Below, one piece after another: positions 42,127 to 51,353 of a stretch of DNA of 64,000 nt (position 1 is the first letter of the stretch; every line of letters begins with the position of its first letter). The DNA is from Armatimonadota bacterium (GTDB taxonomy: Bacteria; Armatimonadota; Fimbriimonadia; Fimbriimonadales; Fimbriimonadaceae), in NCBI GenBank assembly GCA_016125185.1, contig WGMG01000006.1, positions 1,798,001 through 1,862,000 of the forward strand. The letters run 5' to 3'. The translations under genes and the position numbers were made by a program. Under the pieces are notes generated by a model. The model was not told the origin of the DNA. It made no database searches and saw only the letters and a list, made by a program, of their open reading frames with translations.

Positions 42127-43719
42127 CTAACGAATGGCGGTCTCAAGAAATTTCGGCGCCTTTCGGTGTCCAGTGGCGCGTTCAAACGCGTAGGCGTACG
42201 AAAGCAGTTTGCCTTCGCTCCACGCGCGGCCAAAGAACGTGATGCCTACGGGCAATCCTCGAACGTTGCCCGCTGAGAGAGTCACCGCAGGATATCCTGC
42301 CACTGCCGACGGGGTCGAACTGCCGCCCGTAAAGTGGTCGCCGTTCAGCAAGTCGGTAGTCCAGGCCGGACCACCCGTGGGAGCGATGATCGCATCCAGC
42401 TTAAGCTTATCCATGATGCCGTCGATGCCCTCATCCCGAGAAAGCCGATGGTTTCGCTCCAACGCTTTGATGTACTTCTTGTCCGTCAGCGGCCCTTTTG
42501 CCTGAGCTTGATGGAATATCTCCTGACCGAAGAACGGCATTTCGCGATCCTTCATTTCGTCATTCATCTTGATCAGGTCCGCCAGCGTTTTCGCCTTCAG
42601 ATTTCTCGCCCGCAAGTACGCCTCGATGTCGTGCTTGAAGTCGTACAGCAACACCTCAAGCTCCGTATCGTCGTATTTTCCGTGGCTCGGCAGGTCCGCC
42701 GGATCGACCATCACCGCGCCAAGCTCTTTGAGGACGAGGATGGCCTCGTGCATGATATAGTCGACCTTATCGTTGAAACCGAAGAACTTCCGCGCAATGC
42801 CGATGCGAGCGCCCTTCAGAGCTCCTGGCTTTAAGAACTTCAGGTAGTCGCTCGCCCCTTTGTAGCCCTTCGAAGCAGAGTCATTCGGGTCTTTGCCCGC
42901 CAGAACGCCGAGCAACAGAGCCGCATCGGTCACGGTGCGAGCCATCGGTCCGGCCGTATCTTGGCTGTGCGACAGAGGGATAATGCCCGTTCTCGACACC
43001 AAGCCGACGGTCGGCTTCACGCCGACCAACCCATTGTTCGTAGAGGGGCACACAATCGAGCCATCGGTCTCGGTTCCAACCGCGATTGCACAGAAGTTCG
43101 CCGACGCCGCCACCCCCGAACCAGAGCTGCTTCCGCAAGGATTGCGGTCCAATGCGTAGGGATTCTTGGTTTGCCCACCGCGGCCGCTCCAGCCGCTCGT
43201 CGAGTGAGTCGATCGAAAGTTGGCCCATTCGCTCAAGTTCGTCTTGCCCAAAATGATCGCGCCCGCTGCGACCATCCGCTTCACGATGAACGCATCTTCC
43301 TTGGCGACGTTCCCGTCCAAAACCAGCGAACCTGCAGTCGTCATCATCTTGTCGCCGGTCTCGATGTTGTCTTTGATCAAAATCGGAATGCCATGCAAAG
43401 GTCCGCGGACCTTGCCCGCCGACCGTTCCTCGTCGAGGCGTTGCGCGATCTCCATCGCGTCTGGGTTCAACTCGATCACCGAGTTAGTTTTGGGCCCGCT
43501 CTGGTCGACGGCATGAATGCGCTCTAAATACTGTTGAGTGATGCTCGCGGACGTCTCCGAGCCTTCCTTCATCGCCTTCTGCAGGTCGGCGGTCGTCTTT
43601 TCCTCAAGGTCGAAGTCGGGCACGGAATAGGGGTGCCCGTTCTCATTCGCCAATAAATTGCCTGCCATCGCCGAGACACCGGTCGCGAGGCCGGCTTTGA
43701 GAAAATCGCGTCGCTTCAT
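42127..43719 (-). CDS. Tat-exported amidase (amidase signature family)
   Basis: 530 residues. N-terminal twin-arginine signal (MKRRDFLKAGLATGVSAMAG). The amidase signature follows with its Ser-cisSer-Lys triad: lysine in PILIKDNIE, second serine in GSSSGSGVAASA, and nucleophile in TETDGSIVCPS. C-terminal AVAGYPAVTLSAGNVRGLPVGITFFG is typical. Substrate (amide, nitrile-derived or peptide) unknown. The frame continues 25 codons further, but the ATG at 43719 begins the Tat signal and has a purine-rich GGGAAAGG before it. Same strand as DUF1800, 50-nt gap. Confidence 0.92.
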   Translation of the reverse strand: MKRRDFLKAGLATGVSAMAGNLLANENGHPYSVPDFDLEEKTTADLQKAMKEGSETSASITQQYLERIHAVDQSGPKTNSVIELNPDAMEIAQRLDEERSAGKVRGPLHGIPILIKDNIETGDKMMTTAGSLVLDGNVAKEDAFIVKRMVAAGAIILGKTNLSEWANFRSTHSTSGWSGRGGQTKNPYALDRNPCGSSSGSGVAASANFCAIAVGTETDGSIVCPSTNNGLVGVKPTVGLVSRTGIIPLSHSQDTAGPMARTVTDAALLLGVLAGKDPNDSASKGYKGASDYLKFLKPGALKGARIGIARKFFGFNDKVDYIMHEAILVLKELGAVMVDPADLPSHGKYDDTELEVLLYDFKHDIEAYLRARNLKAKTLADLIKMNDEMKDREMPFFGQEIFHQAQAKGPLTDKKYIKALERNHRLSRDEGIDGIMDKLKLDAIIAPTGGPAWTTDLLNGDHFTGGSSTPSAVAGYPAVTLSAGNVRGLPVGITFFGRAWSEGKLLSYAYAFERATGHRKAPKFLETAIR

Positions 43720-43870
43720 GAGCCTTTCCCTATCTTTGCACAAACCGACCTTCGACCCATTCTTTTCGGAGTTCATCGCTCGGTCACGTCGCATTCAGCC
43801 TTCATTCAGATTCGCCACGTTTCATGGGGATTGTAGTGCCTTTCCACCAGTCAAAGGCGGAGAACCATCC

Positions 43871-44557
43871 ATGAAGAAATCGTTTGTCCCTATTCTCGCC
43901 GTGCTCGGTCTCGTGACCGCTGCGGGCGTGTTGGGCGTTCGCCAGGCTATCGCCTCGGACCACGCCGACACGCCGCAGATCGCTCAGTCGCCTGGCACCG
44001 ACCTTACCGACGTCTACATCTTTCCTAGCCCAAACAACCCGAACAACGTGGTCCTCGTGATGAACGTCAACCCGCTCATCACCCCAAGCACAAAGAACAG
44101 CACGTTCCTGGACCCGAACGTCCTCTACCAGTTCAAAATCGACAACAACCTCGACGGCCGCGAAGATCGCGTCATTCAGGTCTGGGCCGAAGGAACTGGA
44201 TCTGGACAGAAGATTCGGGTGGCCGGACCGTCCGTTCCCGCCAGCGTGGGCACGAACAACGGCAAGCTGAAGCCCTACGACGTCGCAGGGGACTTCAACA
44301 ACGCCTTTAGCCCAACGAACGGCATGCAGGTGTTTGCCGGAGTGCGCGAAGACCCGTTCTTCTTCGACCTGGAGCAGTTCTTTACGATCTTCCCAGACCG
44401 AGCAACTCCAATCACCGGAGTTCCCGTCGATAACCCCAATGACCCGCAAGCGACCACTTGGCGAGCCCCTGGCACCGCGGTCGACTTCCTTTCTAACGGC
44501 AACTACAGCGTCATCTCGATCGTTGTCGAACTGCCCAAAACCATGGTGACCAACTAA
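43871..44557 (+). CDS. DUF4331 protein, N-terminal half (split gene)
   Basis: 228 residues with a signal peptide (MKKSFVPILAVLGLVTAAGVLGVRQAIA). The mature start SDHADTPQIAQSPGTDLTDVYIF is the DUF4331 N-terminal hallmark. Complete members are ~400-500 residues and continue with a C-terminal block that is missing here; that block is encoded by the next gene with its own export signal. The stop TAA and the next ATG share one base (TAATG), so the two are coupled. The function of DUF4331 is unknown. Upstream frame extension from 43658 is ignored. Confidence 0.8.
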   Translation: MKKSFVPILAVLGLVTAAGVLGVRQAIASDHADTPQIAQSPGTDLTDVYIFPSPNNPNNVVLVMNVNPLITPSTKNSTFLDPNVLYQFKIDNNLDGREDRVIQVWAEGTGSGQKIRVAGPSVPASVGTNNGKLKPYDVAGDFNNAFSPTNGMQVFAGVREDPFFFDLEQFFTIFPDRATPITGVPVDNPNDPQATTWRAPGTAVDFLSNGNYSVISIVVELPKTMVTN

Positions 44558-45168
44558 TGAAATCGATTCGAAATCTTGCTTTTCTGTCGCTAGCCGCCGT
44601 TCTCGGACTTGCTGGTTGCGCCGGCTCGAACACGACTCCCGTCACTGGAAACGTGATCGGCCTCTGGGCCACGACCGGCGTCAAGAGCGGGAACGTGTAC
44701 GCTCAGCGCGACCGCCTCGCCAATCCGGTCGTCAACGAGGTCTTCGCCACCGTCGCCAACGATCGCCATAAGATCAACGACGAAGCTGAGCCCGACCAGG
44801 ACTTCCACGAACTCAAGAATGACATCAACACATTCATGACTCAGGTCGCGGGACGATCGCAAGCGACCGCCAACGTGGTCACTTCGGTTCTCGTTCCCGA
44901 CACCATGAAGGCCGACCTCTCGCAAAGCGGCCCGGCTTCGTACCTCGGCCACGAAACCGGTGGCGCGACCGGCGGCACCTTTGGCGGACGAGCGCTGACC
45001 GACGATGTCGTCGACATTTCGCTTGGCATCGTGTTTGGCAACACCGTTTCTGCCCTCGGCCTCGCGCCCGATGACGGAAAGGAGATTCCGACTCTCACCA
45101 GCGACAACGTGGACGCGAGCGGAAAGCACTTCATCTCGACATTCCCCTACCTTGGCGCACCGCAGTAG
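44557..45168 (+). CDS. DUF4331 C-terminal-half lipoprotein (split gene)
   Basis: 203 residues with a lipobox (LAAVLGLAGC). IGLWATTGVKSGNVYAQRDRLANPVVNEVF matches the C-terminal part of DUF4331 proteins, where it normally continues the same chain. Here it is a separate lipoprotein, coupled to the N-terminal half by a one-base overlap. The halves presumably reassociate outside the cytoplasm, one anchored by lipid. Confidence 0.7.
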   Translation: MKSIRNLAFLSLAAVLGLAGCAGSNTTPVTGNVIGLWATTGVKSGNVYAQRDRLANPVVNEVFATVANDRHKINDEAEPDQDFHELKNDINTFMTQVAGRSQATANVVTSVLVPDTMKADLSQSGPASYLGHETGGATGGTFGGRALTDDVVDISLGIVFGNTVSALGLAPDDGKEIPTLTSDNVDASGKHFISTFPYLGAPQ

Positions 45169-45199
45169 AGCTTCACACCCGGACACTCCCTGATCCCAC

Positions 45200-45222
45200 G
45201 GGGTCCCGCTAGTCGGGGCCCC
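45200..45222. other. Hairpin between DUF4331 and TPR genes
   Basis: GGGGTCCCG / CGGGGCCCC, 9 pairs with one G:U, 5-nt loop, no T-run. It might reduce read-through or stabilise the upstream mRNA. Confidence 0.35.
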
Positions 45223-45233
45223 ACCCAACCGCT

Positions 45234-46496
45234 ATGAAATCTTTTGCTTATCTTGCCCTGATCGCCGTCGGAGTCGGGTCCGTCATCATCGTCTGGCCCC
45301 GCCGAACCGAAGCTGCCTCCCCTGCCGCCGTCCCCCATCGACCTTACGATTCCGCCCTCGCCGCTCATGAGGTCGACTTCAACCTCGCGCGGGTTCGCCG
45401 CGATCCAGGAGGGGCAATCGGTTGGCGTCAGCTTGCCTCGGCTTACCTAACCGAGGCCCGACAGAAGGAAGATCCAAAGCTGGCCATCAAGGCTCAGCAA
45501 GCTGCCGAACGTTCGCTCTCCATCCGTAAAGCGCGGAATGCCGGAGCTGCCATTCTCATCGCCGATGCGTTGCTGGAACAGCACCGCTTTGAAGAAGCCC
45601 GCCAAGCCTGTGAAACGGCCCTTGCAATCGAACCCGGTGCCGATGCCGCCGAGCGGACGATGACCGACATCGACTTTGAACTGGGGCGGTACGACGAAGC
45701 CGGGCAACGCATCGCCGCTCACCCGGATTGGCGCAAGGACCCAGCGGGCATGGCGCTCATGGCGAGGCAAGCAGAAACGTATGGCCATCCCGATCAGGCC
45801 GAAATGTGGCTGACTCGGGCCGTACAGACTGCCGATGCCGACTACGAACTGCCCGCTACAACCGTTAGTTGGTTTCACGTGAAACTTGGCGAATTGCAAA
45901 CCCGATATGGCCACTACGACCAGGCCGACAAGCAACTCAAGCAGGCCCTCGCCCTCTACCCCGAGAGTTGGAAAGCCCTCGCCGCGATGGCTCGCCTCTG
46001 TGCCAAGACACGAGATAAAGACGGTGTCCTGTGGTACGGAAAACAGCTCGACGAAGTCGCTCCCATGACCGATGTGGTCGGCTTGATGGAGGACGCCGCT
46101 CGGACCAAAGGAGATGAGTCTGACGCCGATTTATACGCGAAATATGTCTTAAAGCTAAACCAATCGACCATCGATCTTGGCGTCAAGCCCCACACTCCAG
46201 CCCAACTGAAGAATGGCCATACCCATGACCGAATGTTCTGCCTCTACCTAGCCGAACACGGCAAAATGCTCGACCTCGCCCAGCACGCCGCCACCCACGA
46301 ACTGGCCAGCCGAAAGGACATCTACTCGTACGACACGTACGCCTGGGTCACCTTCCTCTGGGGCAAAGCCAAAGGCTCTCGAATCGATGTCGTCGAAGCA
46401 AAACAGTCGATCGACAAAGCCCTCGCCACCGGCACCAAAGATCCGCAAATCTTGGCCCACGCCAAAGCCATTGACGACTATTTGCAAAACAATTAA
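45234..46496 (+). CDS. Exported TPR-repeat protein
   Basis: 420 residues with an N-terminal hydrophobic segment (signal peptide or anchor, residues 4-22). TPR-type repeats cover residues ~50-290 (for example FEEARQACETALAIEPGADAAERTMTDIDFELGRYDEA; YGHYDQADKQLKQALALYPESWKALAAMARLC). The C-terminal part KNGHTHDRMFCLYLAEHGKMLDLAQHAATHELASRKDIYSYDTYAWVTFLWGKA is also TPR-like. It follows the DUF4331 pair by 65 nt and may be its assembly partner. Confidence 0.78.
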   Translation: MKSFAYLALIAVGVGSVIIVWPRRTEAASPAAVPHRPYDSALAAHEVDFNLARVRRDPGGAIGWRQLASAYLTEARQKEDPKLAIKAQQAAERSLSIRKARNAGAAILIADALLEQHRFEEARQACETALAIEPGADAAERTMTDIDFELGRYDEAGQRIAAHPDWRKDPAGMALMARQAETYGHPDQAEMWLTRAVQTADADYELPATTVSWFHVKLGELQTRYGHYDQADKQLKQALALYPESWKALAAMARLCAKTRDKDGVLWYGKQLDEVAPMTDVVGLMEDAARTKGDESDADLYAKYVLKLNQSTIDLGVKPHTPAQLKNGHTHDRMFCLYLAEHGKMLDLAQHAATHELASRKDIYSYDTYAWVTFLWGKAKGSRIDVVEAKQSIDKALATGTKDPQILAHAKAIDDYLQNN

Positions 46497-46510
46497 CGAC
46501 ATTTGTCGTT
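46495..46510. promoter_or_regulatory. BlaI operator O1
   Basis: AACGACA-TT-TGTCGTT, perfect 7-bp arms. It overlaps the -35 (ACGACA, 46496-46501) of a promoter whose -10 is TACAAT (46519-46524, 17-bp spacer). Contains the GACA-NN-TGTC core also found in O2. Confidence 0.65.
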
Positions 46511-46531
46511 TTTAGTGATACAATGCCTTTG

Positions 46532-46545
46532 CCGACAAATGTCGG
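46532..46545. promoter_or_regulatory. BlaI operator O2
   Basis: CCGACA-AA-TGTCGG, perfect 6-bp arms, placed just after the presumed transcription start and before the BlaI ATG at 46555. Two similar sites around the promoter match BlaI/MecI-type control. Confidence 0.65.
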
Positions 46546-46554
46546 TAAAGGCTT

Positions 46555-46944
46555 ATGAGAAAGAAACCGAGCATCGGCCGATCCGAAAGCGAGGTCCTGC
46601 GGTTCATCGCCGAACAGGGCACCGCGACCGTGACCGAGGTGGGCGACCACCTCGCCACGACCAAGGGGCAGACCCGCAACACCGCCCTCAACATGATGGA
46701 GCGGCTTCGGCAAAAGGGTTTTCTACAGCGGACGAAGGTTGATGGCGTGTTCCGCTACCGCCCCGCCGACCAAGATTCGAACTTGTTCGAAGGCTTTGTG
46801 GAGGATTTTGTCGACGGAATCTTGGGCGGTTCGGTGACGCCGCTCGTGGCATACCTGGGCCGCCGGGCCGAGGTCGATGACGAACAGCTTGCGAAGCTGA
46901 AAGAACTGGTCCGGCAGTTGGACGAGAGGCGAAATGAACCCTGA
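46555..46944 (+). CDS. BlaI/MecI-family repressor
   Basis: 129 residues. Winged-helix: IGRSESEVLRFIAEQGTATVTEVGDHLATTKGQTRNTALNMMERLRQKGFL, followed by a short dimerisation tail (EDFVDGILGGSVTPLVAYLG) that in this family is cleaved by the membrane sensor. The stop overlaps the M56 sensor gene by 11 nt. Two GACA/TGTC palindromes upstream are its likely binding sites. No beta-lactamase gene is present, so the regulon must be something else, perhaps just this operon. Confidence 0.9.
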   Translation: MRKKPSIGRSESEVLRFIAEQGTATVTEVGDHLATTKGQTRNTALNMMERLRQKGFLQRTKVDGVFRYRPADQDSNLFEGFVEDFVDGILGGSVTPLVAYLGRRAEVDDEQLAKLKELVRQLDERRNEP

Positions 46945-48916
46945 ATTCCTTCTCTCCGCCGCGTTGCAGACCAGCGTCGTCTTCCTGTTGGTCTGGTTGG
47001 TCTTTCGCCTTGTCCCGGCGATTCCGGCTAACACCAAAGCGTGGATCTGGCGTTTGGCATTCCTCAAGCCGCTCATCGTTCTGCTTCCCTTCGCGGTCGT
47101 AACGTTGGCCGTGCTTCCCGCAAAAGCTGTGGAACCAACGACGGTCATCACCATCCCAACACAGGAGACAACCTCGATCGTCGCCGCCACAACTACCACT
47201 TACCCAGCGCCTAAAAGAACCGTCGATCCGTGGCTGACCACGTGGCTGGTTGGTATTGGAGTTCTGAGCCTCGTGGCCCTTACGGGAGCCTTTCGAGTTC
47301 GTCGCTTGATTCATAAGGCCGAACTAGTTCCGGCGAGCATCCAAGCCCTCGCCGAAGAATTCCTCGGCCCCAGAAACCGAATTCCGATCCTCCAGTCGGG
47401 AGACATCGCATCTCCACTGCTCGTCGGGCTTCGTCGTCCGACCGTGATCCTGCCCACCAGCCTTTTGGAGTCTGAGGGACTCGCCGATGTCCGCCTGATG
47501 CTCGCCCACGAGTTTGCCCACTTGGGACGTCGAGACGCCGTGTGGTTCGTCTACTTTTGGCTGGTCCAAACCCTGCTCTTTTTCAATCCGGTCGTCTGGC
47601 TCGCCGCACGGTGCGCCCGTCTCGACCATGAATCGGCAACCGACGAGTACGCCGCGAAGCTGGCGGCCGTACCTGTCCCGACCTACGCAGAAATGCTCTT
47701 GCGGGCGACGGTGGTTACGCGCGGCCCCCTCGCACCCGGAGCCCTAACGATGAGCGAATCCTATCGCTCCATCCATCGAAGACTCGAAGCCATGAAGCAC
47801 TTCAAATCTCAATCGACACCCCTGCGCAAGACGGCGACCGTCGCCCTTGCCCTCGCCGTCGTGGGGCTCCTCCCACTCTATCAACTTGCCCAAGCGACGC
47901 CGCAGAGCAAAAACAAGTCTAAATCGACTCCCAAAGTCGTGACCGGAAAGGCTTCCGGCAGCCTCAAACCTGTGGTGGTCCAGGGCAAGCCATCCGGTAA
48001 GTCGTCGACCAAACCGGTCCTGGCCAAAGGCAAACGGCTCAAGCCAGTGGTCGTGAAGGGTAAGGCGATTCCACCGGCTCCGGCCGTCGTTCCCGTTAAA
48101 GGCGTTCCCGCTCCAGCTCAAGCGCCAAATGCACCCGCTCTCGCCCCGGCCCGCGGAGTCCCTGCCGCCGCCGCACCCAAAGGTGTCCCCGGAATGCCAG
48201 GGGAACCTGCGACTCAGCCTGCTCCCGCCGCGCCGAAATCGGTTCCCGGTTTCATCATTCCTGGTGGTGCCACGCCGACTCCGCCCCAAGCAAAGCCTGG
48301 AGCGACGGCTCCCGCAATGGCGCCCACTCCCAAGCCCGCGGGTGACCCGATTCGAGGGAAAGCCGCGCCTGCGACCAAGCCAGGAGACAGCGACCCGTTC
48401 CATCAGCCCGGCACTCCTGTTTCGACGCCAACACCGAAAGGAAGCGACCCGTTTATTCCCGGTAAGACCGCTCCAACGCCGACCGCAAAACCCGGTTCAG
48501 AACCGCCGAAGCCGGTTGGTGGAAAGGGTTGGGCTCACGCCACGCCGGGCTCCGACGCTCCGACGTTGCCGGGCCTCGCTGCACCTGCCGGTTCGAATAA
48601 TGGTGTTCGCACCTTGGTCTATTTCGACAAAGTCGGATCCTTGGCCCCCAACTCGAAAGCACCTATCAACTCGGTTGTAGTGTCGGATGCCTTGGTTTCC
48701 ATCGATCTGCACGATGTGGACGTTCGCGAAGCCCTCCGCGTGATCTTTCGGGATACAAAACACCAGTTGAAACTCGAAGACAAGGTCAATGGCCACGTCA
48801 CCACCAAGTTGGACCGAGTCCCCTTTGATGAATGCCTCACGAACCTCCTCAAAGCCGTCGGAGCGAGCTACGTCATCGAGAACGGCGTCTACAAAATTAC
48901 TCCGATTAAGGAGTAA
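46934..48916 (+). CDS. BlaR1-like M56 membrane peptidase with C-terminal STN domain
   Basis: 660 residues. Membrane helices at ~5-30, ~40-62 and ~100-120; the zinc motif HEFAH at 192-196 with E233 in DHESATDEYA as third ligand; a further helix at ~200-225. A Lys/Val/Pro/Ala-rich, low-complexity linker follows (residues ~320-560, with repeated KPVV, DPF and GVP units). The last ~85 residues (SIDLHDVDVREALRVIFRDTKHQLKLEDKVNGHVTTKLDRVPFDECLTNLLKAVGASYVIENGVYKITP) match the secretin/TonB N-terminal (STN) fold. BlaR1 normally ends in a penicillin-binding sensor; here an STN domain takes that place. Confidence 0.85.
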   Translation: MNPEFLLSAALQTSVVFLLVWLVFRLVPAIPANTKAWIWRLAFLKPLIVLLPFAVVTLAVLPAKAVEPTTVITIPTQETTSIVAATTTTYPAPKRTVDPWLTTWLVGIGVLSLVALTGAFRVRRLIHKAELVPASIQALAEEFLGPRNRIPILQSGDIASPLLVGLRRPTVILPTSLLESEGLADVRLMLAHEFAHLGRRDAVWFVYFWLVQTLLFFNPVVWLAARCARLDHESATDEYAAKLAAVPVPTYAEMLLRATVVTRGPLAPGALTMSESYRSIHRRLEAMKHFKSQSTPLRKTATVALALAVVGLLPLYQLAQATPQSKNKSKSTPKVVTGKASGSLKPVVVQGKPSGKSSTKPVLAKGKRLKPVVVKGKAIPPAPAVVPVKGVPAPAQAPNAPALAPARGVPAAAAPKGVPGMPGEPATQPAPAAPKSVPGFIIPGGATPTPPQAKPGATAPAMAPTPKPAGDPIRGKAAPATKPGDSDPFHQPGTPVSTPTPKGSDPFIPGKTAPTPTAKPGSEPPKPVGGKGWAHATPGSDAPTLPGLAAPAGSNNGVRTLVYFDKVGSLAPNSKAPINSVVVSDALVSIDLHDVDVREALRVIFRDTKHQLKLEDKVNGHVTTKLDRVPFDECLTNLLKAVGASYVIENGVYKITPIKE

Positions 48917-48928
48917 CCGTATTCAAAA

Positions 48929-48961
48929 TGATCGTCCGCTCGAATAGTTAGCGGGCGATCA
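48929..48961 (-). terminator. Hairpin between convergent genes, likely terminator
   Basis: TGATCGTCCGCT / AGCGGGCGATCA, 12 pairs with one G:U, 9-nt loop. On the minus strand it is followed by TTTTG, so it fits the DUF817 gene end; on the plus strand the T-run is absent. Confidence 0.6.
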
Positions 48962-48992
48962 TCGGTCCAAGCCCAAGAGCAAAGGAGCAAAC

Positions 48993-49757
48993 CTAGCCAG
49001 CCACTAGCGCCTCGCGCTCCTCCCCCCGTTCCTTCCACGTCCAGATCAGCACGAATGCCACCATCACCATCATCGACCAACTCACGATCTTGGTCGCGCC
49101 CACAAGCTCCCAGCCATCCATCTGATGCGGATAGAGCCACGCCCCGAGGTAAGTACACAGGTTTTCGCCAACCCACACGAAGAATCCGATGAGCCCAAAG
49201 GCGACAGGCATCGGCATTCGGAAGCGCCCCTCTCGACACGTAAAGTGTGCTTGGCTGGGCAGAAACATCGCCAATAGCGCGAGGATGATCCAAATGCGAT
49301 TGTCGCCAAACGTCTTTGCCGTGAAGAAGTTGATGTAGATCAGCCCGACTCCCAGCAACGCCCAAGCCTTGCGCGGCATCCGCGTAAACTCAAGCCCGAA
49401 CACCCGATACGCCTGGAAGACGTAGCTCGCTACGCTGGCGTACATAAACCCCGAGTAGAGCGGCACGCCCGAAAACTTAGTGTAGGCAAATTCAGGATAA
49501 GTCCATGATCCATGCCTTACTTTGTACAGTTCGAGGGCTAGACCAACGCCATGAAAGGCCGTCACCGCCACCAACTCCTTCTTGGTCTCCAGCTTGCTCC
49601 ACACCATGTAGACCTGCATGGCCAGGCACGCGGCGAGCATGAAGTCGTACCGGGGCATCACGTGTTGCCAATGCGACACCGCGAGCATGCTGAAGATGAA
49701 TAGCGCGAAAATCGACGCCTGCAATTGTTTGACGAAGAAGGTCAGGAACTCGCGCAT
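48993..49757 (-). CDS. DUF817 membrane protein
   Basis: 254 residues with about seven hydrophobic helices. ELYKVRHGSWTYPEFAYTKFSGVPLYSGFMYASVASYVFQAYRVF is the DUF817 hallmark. Function unknown; the fold is that of a small integral membrane protein. The frame extends 25 codons upstream, but ATG at 49757 gives MREFLTFFVKQLQ, the usual start. Convergent with the BlaR1-like gene. Confidence 0.85.
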   Translation of the reverse strand: MREFLTFFVKQLQASIFALFIFSMLAVSHWQHVMPRYDFMLAACLAMQVYMVWSKLETKKELVAVTAFHGVGLALELYKVRHGSWTYPEFAYTKFSGVPLYSGFMYASVASYVFQAYRVFGLEFTRMPRKAWALLGVGLIYINFFTAKTFGDNRIWIILALLAMFLPSQAHFTCREGRFRMPMPVAFGLIGFFVWVGENLCTYLGAWLYPHQMDGWELVGATKIVSWSMMVMVAFVLIWTWKERGEEREALVAG

Positions 49758-49861
49758 TTGATAAGACCTTACCGACTCGAAAGTGCGTCGGTTCCTATAA
49801 CTTTCGCATCCGCCCGAGACTAGGCTTGCCAAAACTGTTGCTTCGGTTTAGAGTTGTGCCG

Positions 49862-51235
49862 ATGATTGCTCTTTTCGCCGCCGCCTTAGTGTTTTCAAGT
49901 GGCGACCGACTTAATACGTTGATCTGGAGAGCTGACAATTTTCACCAGTCTGACGCCAAGGAAATTGCGAAGTACGGCAAAACTGCCTTTAACCGGCTTT
50001 ACGCTCTCCTGAGCAAGCCGGCTGCTTCGGTCAGTCACGAAGAGTCTTTGCACCGAATCTGGTGGTCCCACTATCTTTGCGAGATGGCAAAACCAAGCGA
50101 CGGCAAGAAAGTGGTTCAATTGCTGCAAATCTCGCGGAAGGACATCAACTCGCGCTACGAGGCCCATACCTATCTCGACTGGATGGCCCAGCAAAAGAGT
50201 CCAAACCAGTTCCGGTCATGCTTCGAGTCATCCATCCTCACGGAACCTGTTCCGTCCGCAAATGGCTTGGTAAAGATTGGCGACGATAAAGCGGTTGAAG
50301 CTCTCGTAAAAGCAATCAAAGAGTGCAAAAGTCGTGAACCAGTGATCCAACTCTTTTCGGGTCTCGTATCGATCCGTCGAAAAAGCGTGAAGAGAGCAAT
50401 CGACGCTTTCTCGTCCGGTAAGCGCGTTCTCTCTCCTATTGCGGGTCGGTCCGCATTGAAATCCGATAACGGTCGGGGTTTTCATATCCTCGATCGAGTT
50501 TTGCCTGACGATGGAGAGAAGCTTGCGCTTGTGGCGTGGGACGGCCTTGGTTCACCAGAAGACCTTTGGGTTGTGAGATGGGACGGGAAGCAGTGGAGCG
50601 ATCCAGTGTTCACCGGAATGACGAACGCGGTGACGCAACGCTACCCAATCAACCCAACGGACGACGAAGAGAAGCGAGCGGCGGAGATCAAGGCGTATGC
50701 CAAGGCTCGCGATTGGACTCAGGCATACGGACCCGATTCAAAGCTAAAGAAAGATTCCGATAGCGACGGTTTGACTGACATCGTGGAACAGTGGATTGGC
50801 ACCGACCCTAACAACCCTGATACGGACGGAGACGGAATTCCAGATGGCATCGACAAAAGCCCGATGGCCAAACCGGCCACGGGCGACAATCTCGCACTTC
50901 AGGCAGCCCTCATACCATTTGCCATTTATCGCAGTATGGCAATTCAAAACCTCTGCTTTACCTACCCACCGCTCGTGACTCCCGTGGAACTCAACGCCGC
51001 GGCAGGTCCCGTCTACTGGTTCCCAGATGATGACAAGAGGACCTGGCACGCAGAATTCTTGTACGGCCACTGGCTACATATTGAGAGTTCTCAGAAGTTT
51101 GGTCTGAATCAGGTTGTATTTGTACTCAATGAGAGTTACGGATACTATGACTTGATCCACACGATTACCGTTAAATGTGTAGAGGGCGACTGGCAGATTG
51201 TCAAAATTGACACGAGGTCGGGAGGGATTGCCTAG
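49862..51235 (+). CDS. Exported protein with thrombospondin-3-like calcium repeats
   Basis: 457 residues with a signal peptide (MIALFAAALVFSSG). Residues ~300-340 read DSDSDGLTDIVEQWIGTDPNNPDTDGDGIPDGIDKSP, two DxDxDG calcium-binding loops of the thrombospondin type-3 kind. The rest is helical N-terminally (HEAT-like, ~30-190) and beta-like at the C-terminus, with no family I recognise. TAGAGT lies 7 nt before the ATG. An upstream TTG at 49826 also opens the frame but has no promoter in place. Confidence 0.7.
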   Translation: MIALFAAALVFSSGDRLNTLIWRADNFHQSDAKEIAKYGKTAFNRLYALLSKPAASVSHEESLHRIWWSHYLCEMAKPSDGKKVVQLLQISRKDINSRYEAHTYLDWMAQQKSPNQFRSCFESSILTEPVPSANGLVKIGDDKAVEALVKAIKECKSREPVIQLFSGLVSIRRKSVKRAIDAFSSGKRVLSPIAGRSALKSDNGRGFHILDRVLPDDGEKLALVAWDGLGSPEDLWVVRWDGKQWSDPVFTGMTNAVTQRYPINPTDDEEKRAAEIKAYAKARDWTQAYGPDSKLKKDSDSDGLTDIVEQWIGTDPNNPDTDGDGIPDGIDKSPMAKPATGDNLALQAALIPFAIYRSMAIQNLCFTYPPLVTPVELNAAAGPVYWFPDDDKRTWHAEFLYGHWLHIESSQKFGLNQVVFVLNESYGYYDLIHTITVKCVEGDWQIVKIDTRSGGIA

Positions 51236-51353
51236 TCTCGATTGCGTGTCGCTCAGTGACCCAAGTCAGGCTGACCTTCGAAGAACGGTTGGTTCAGTGG
51301 AGTGAAACCGAGAATTGACGACGCAATACTGGGATTCTCCCCCGAAGTCTCCA

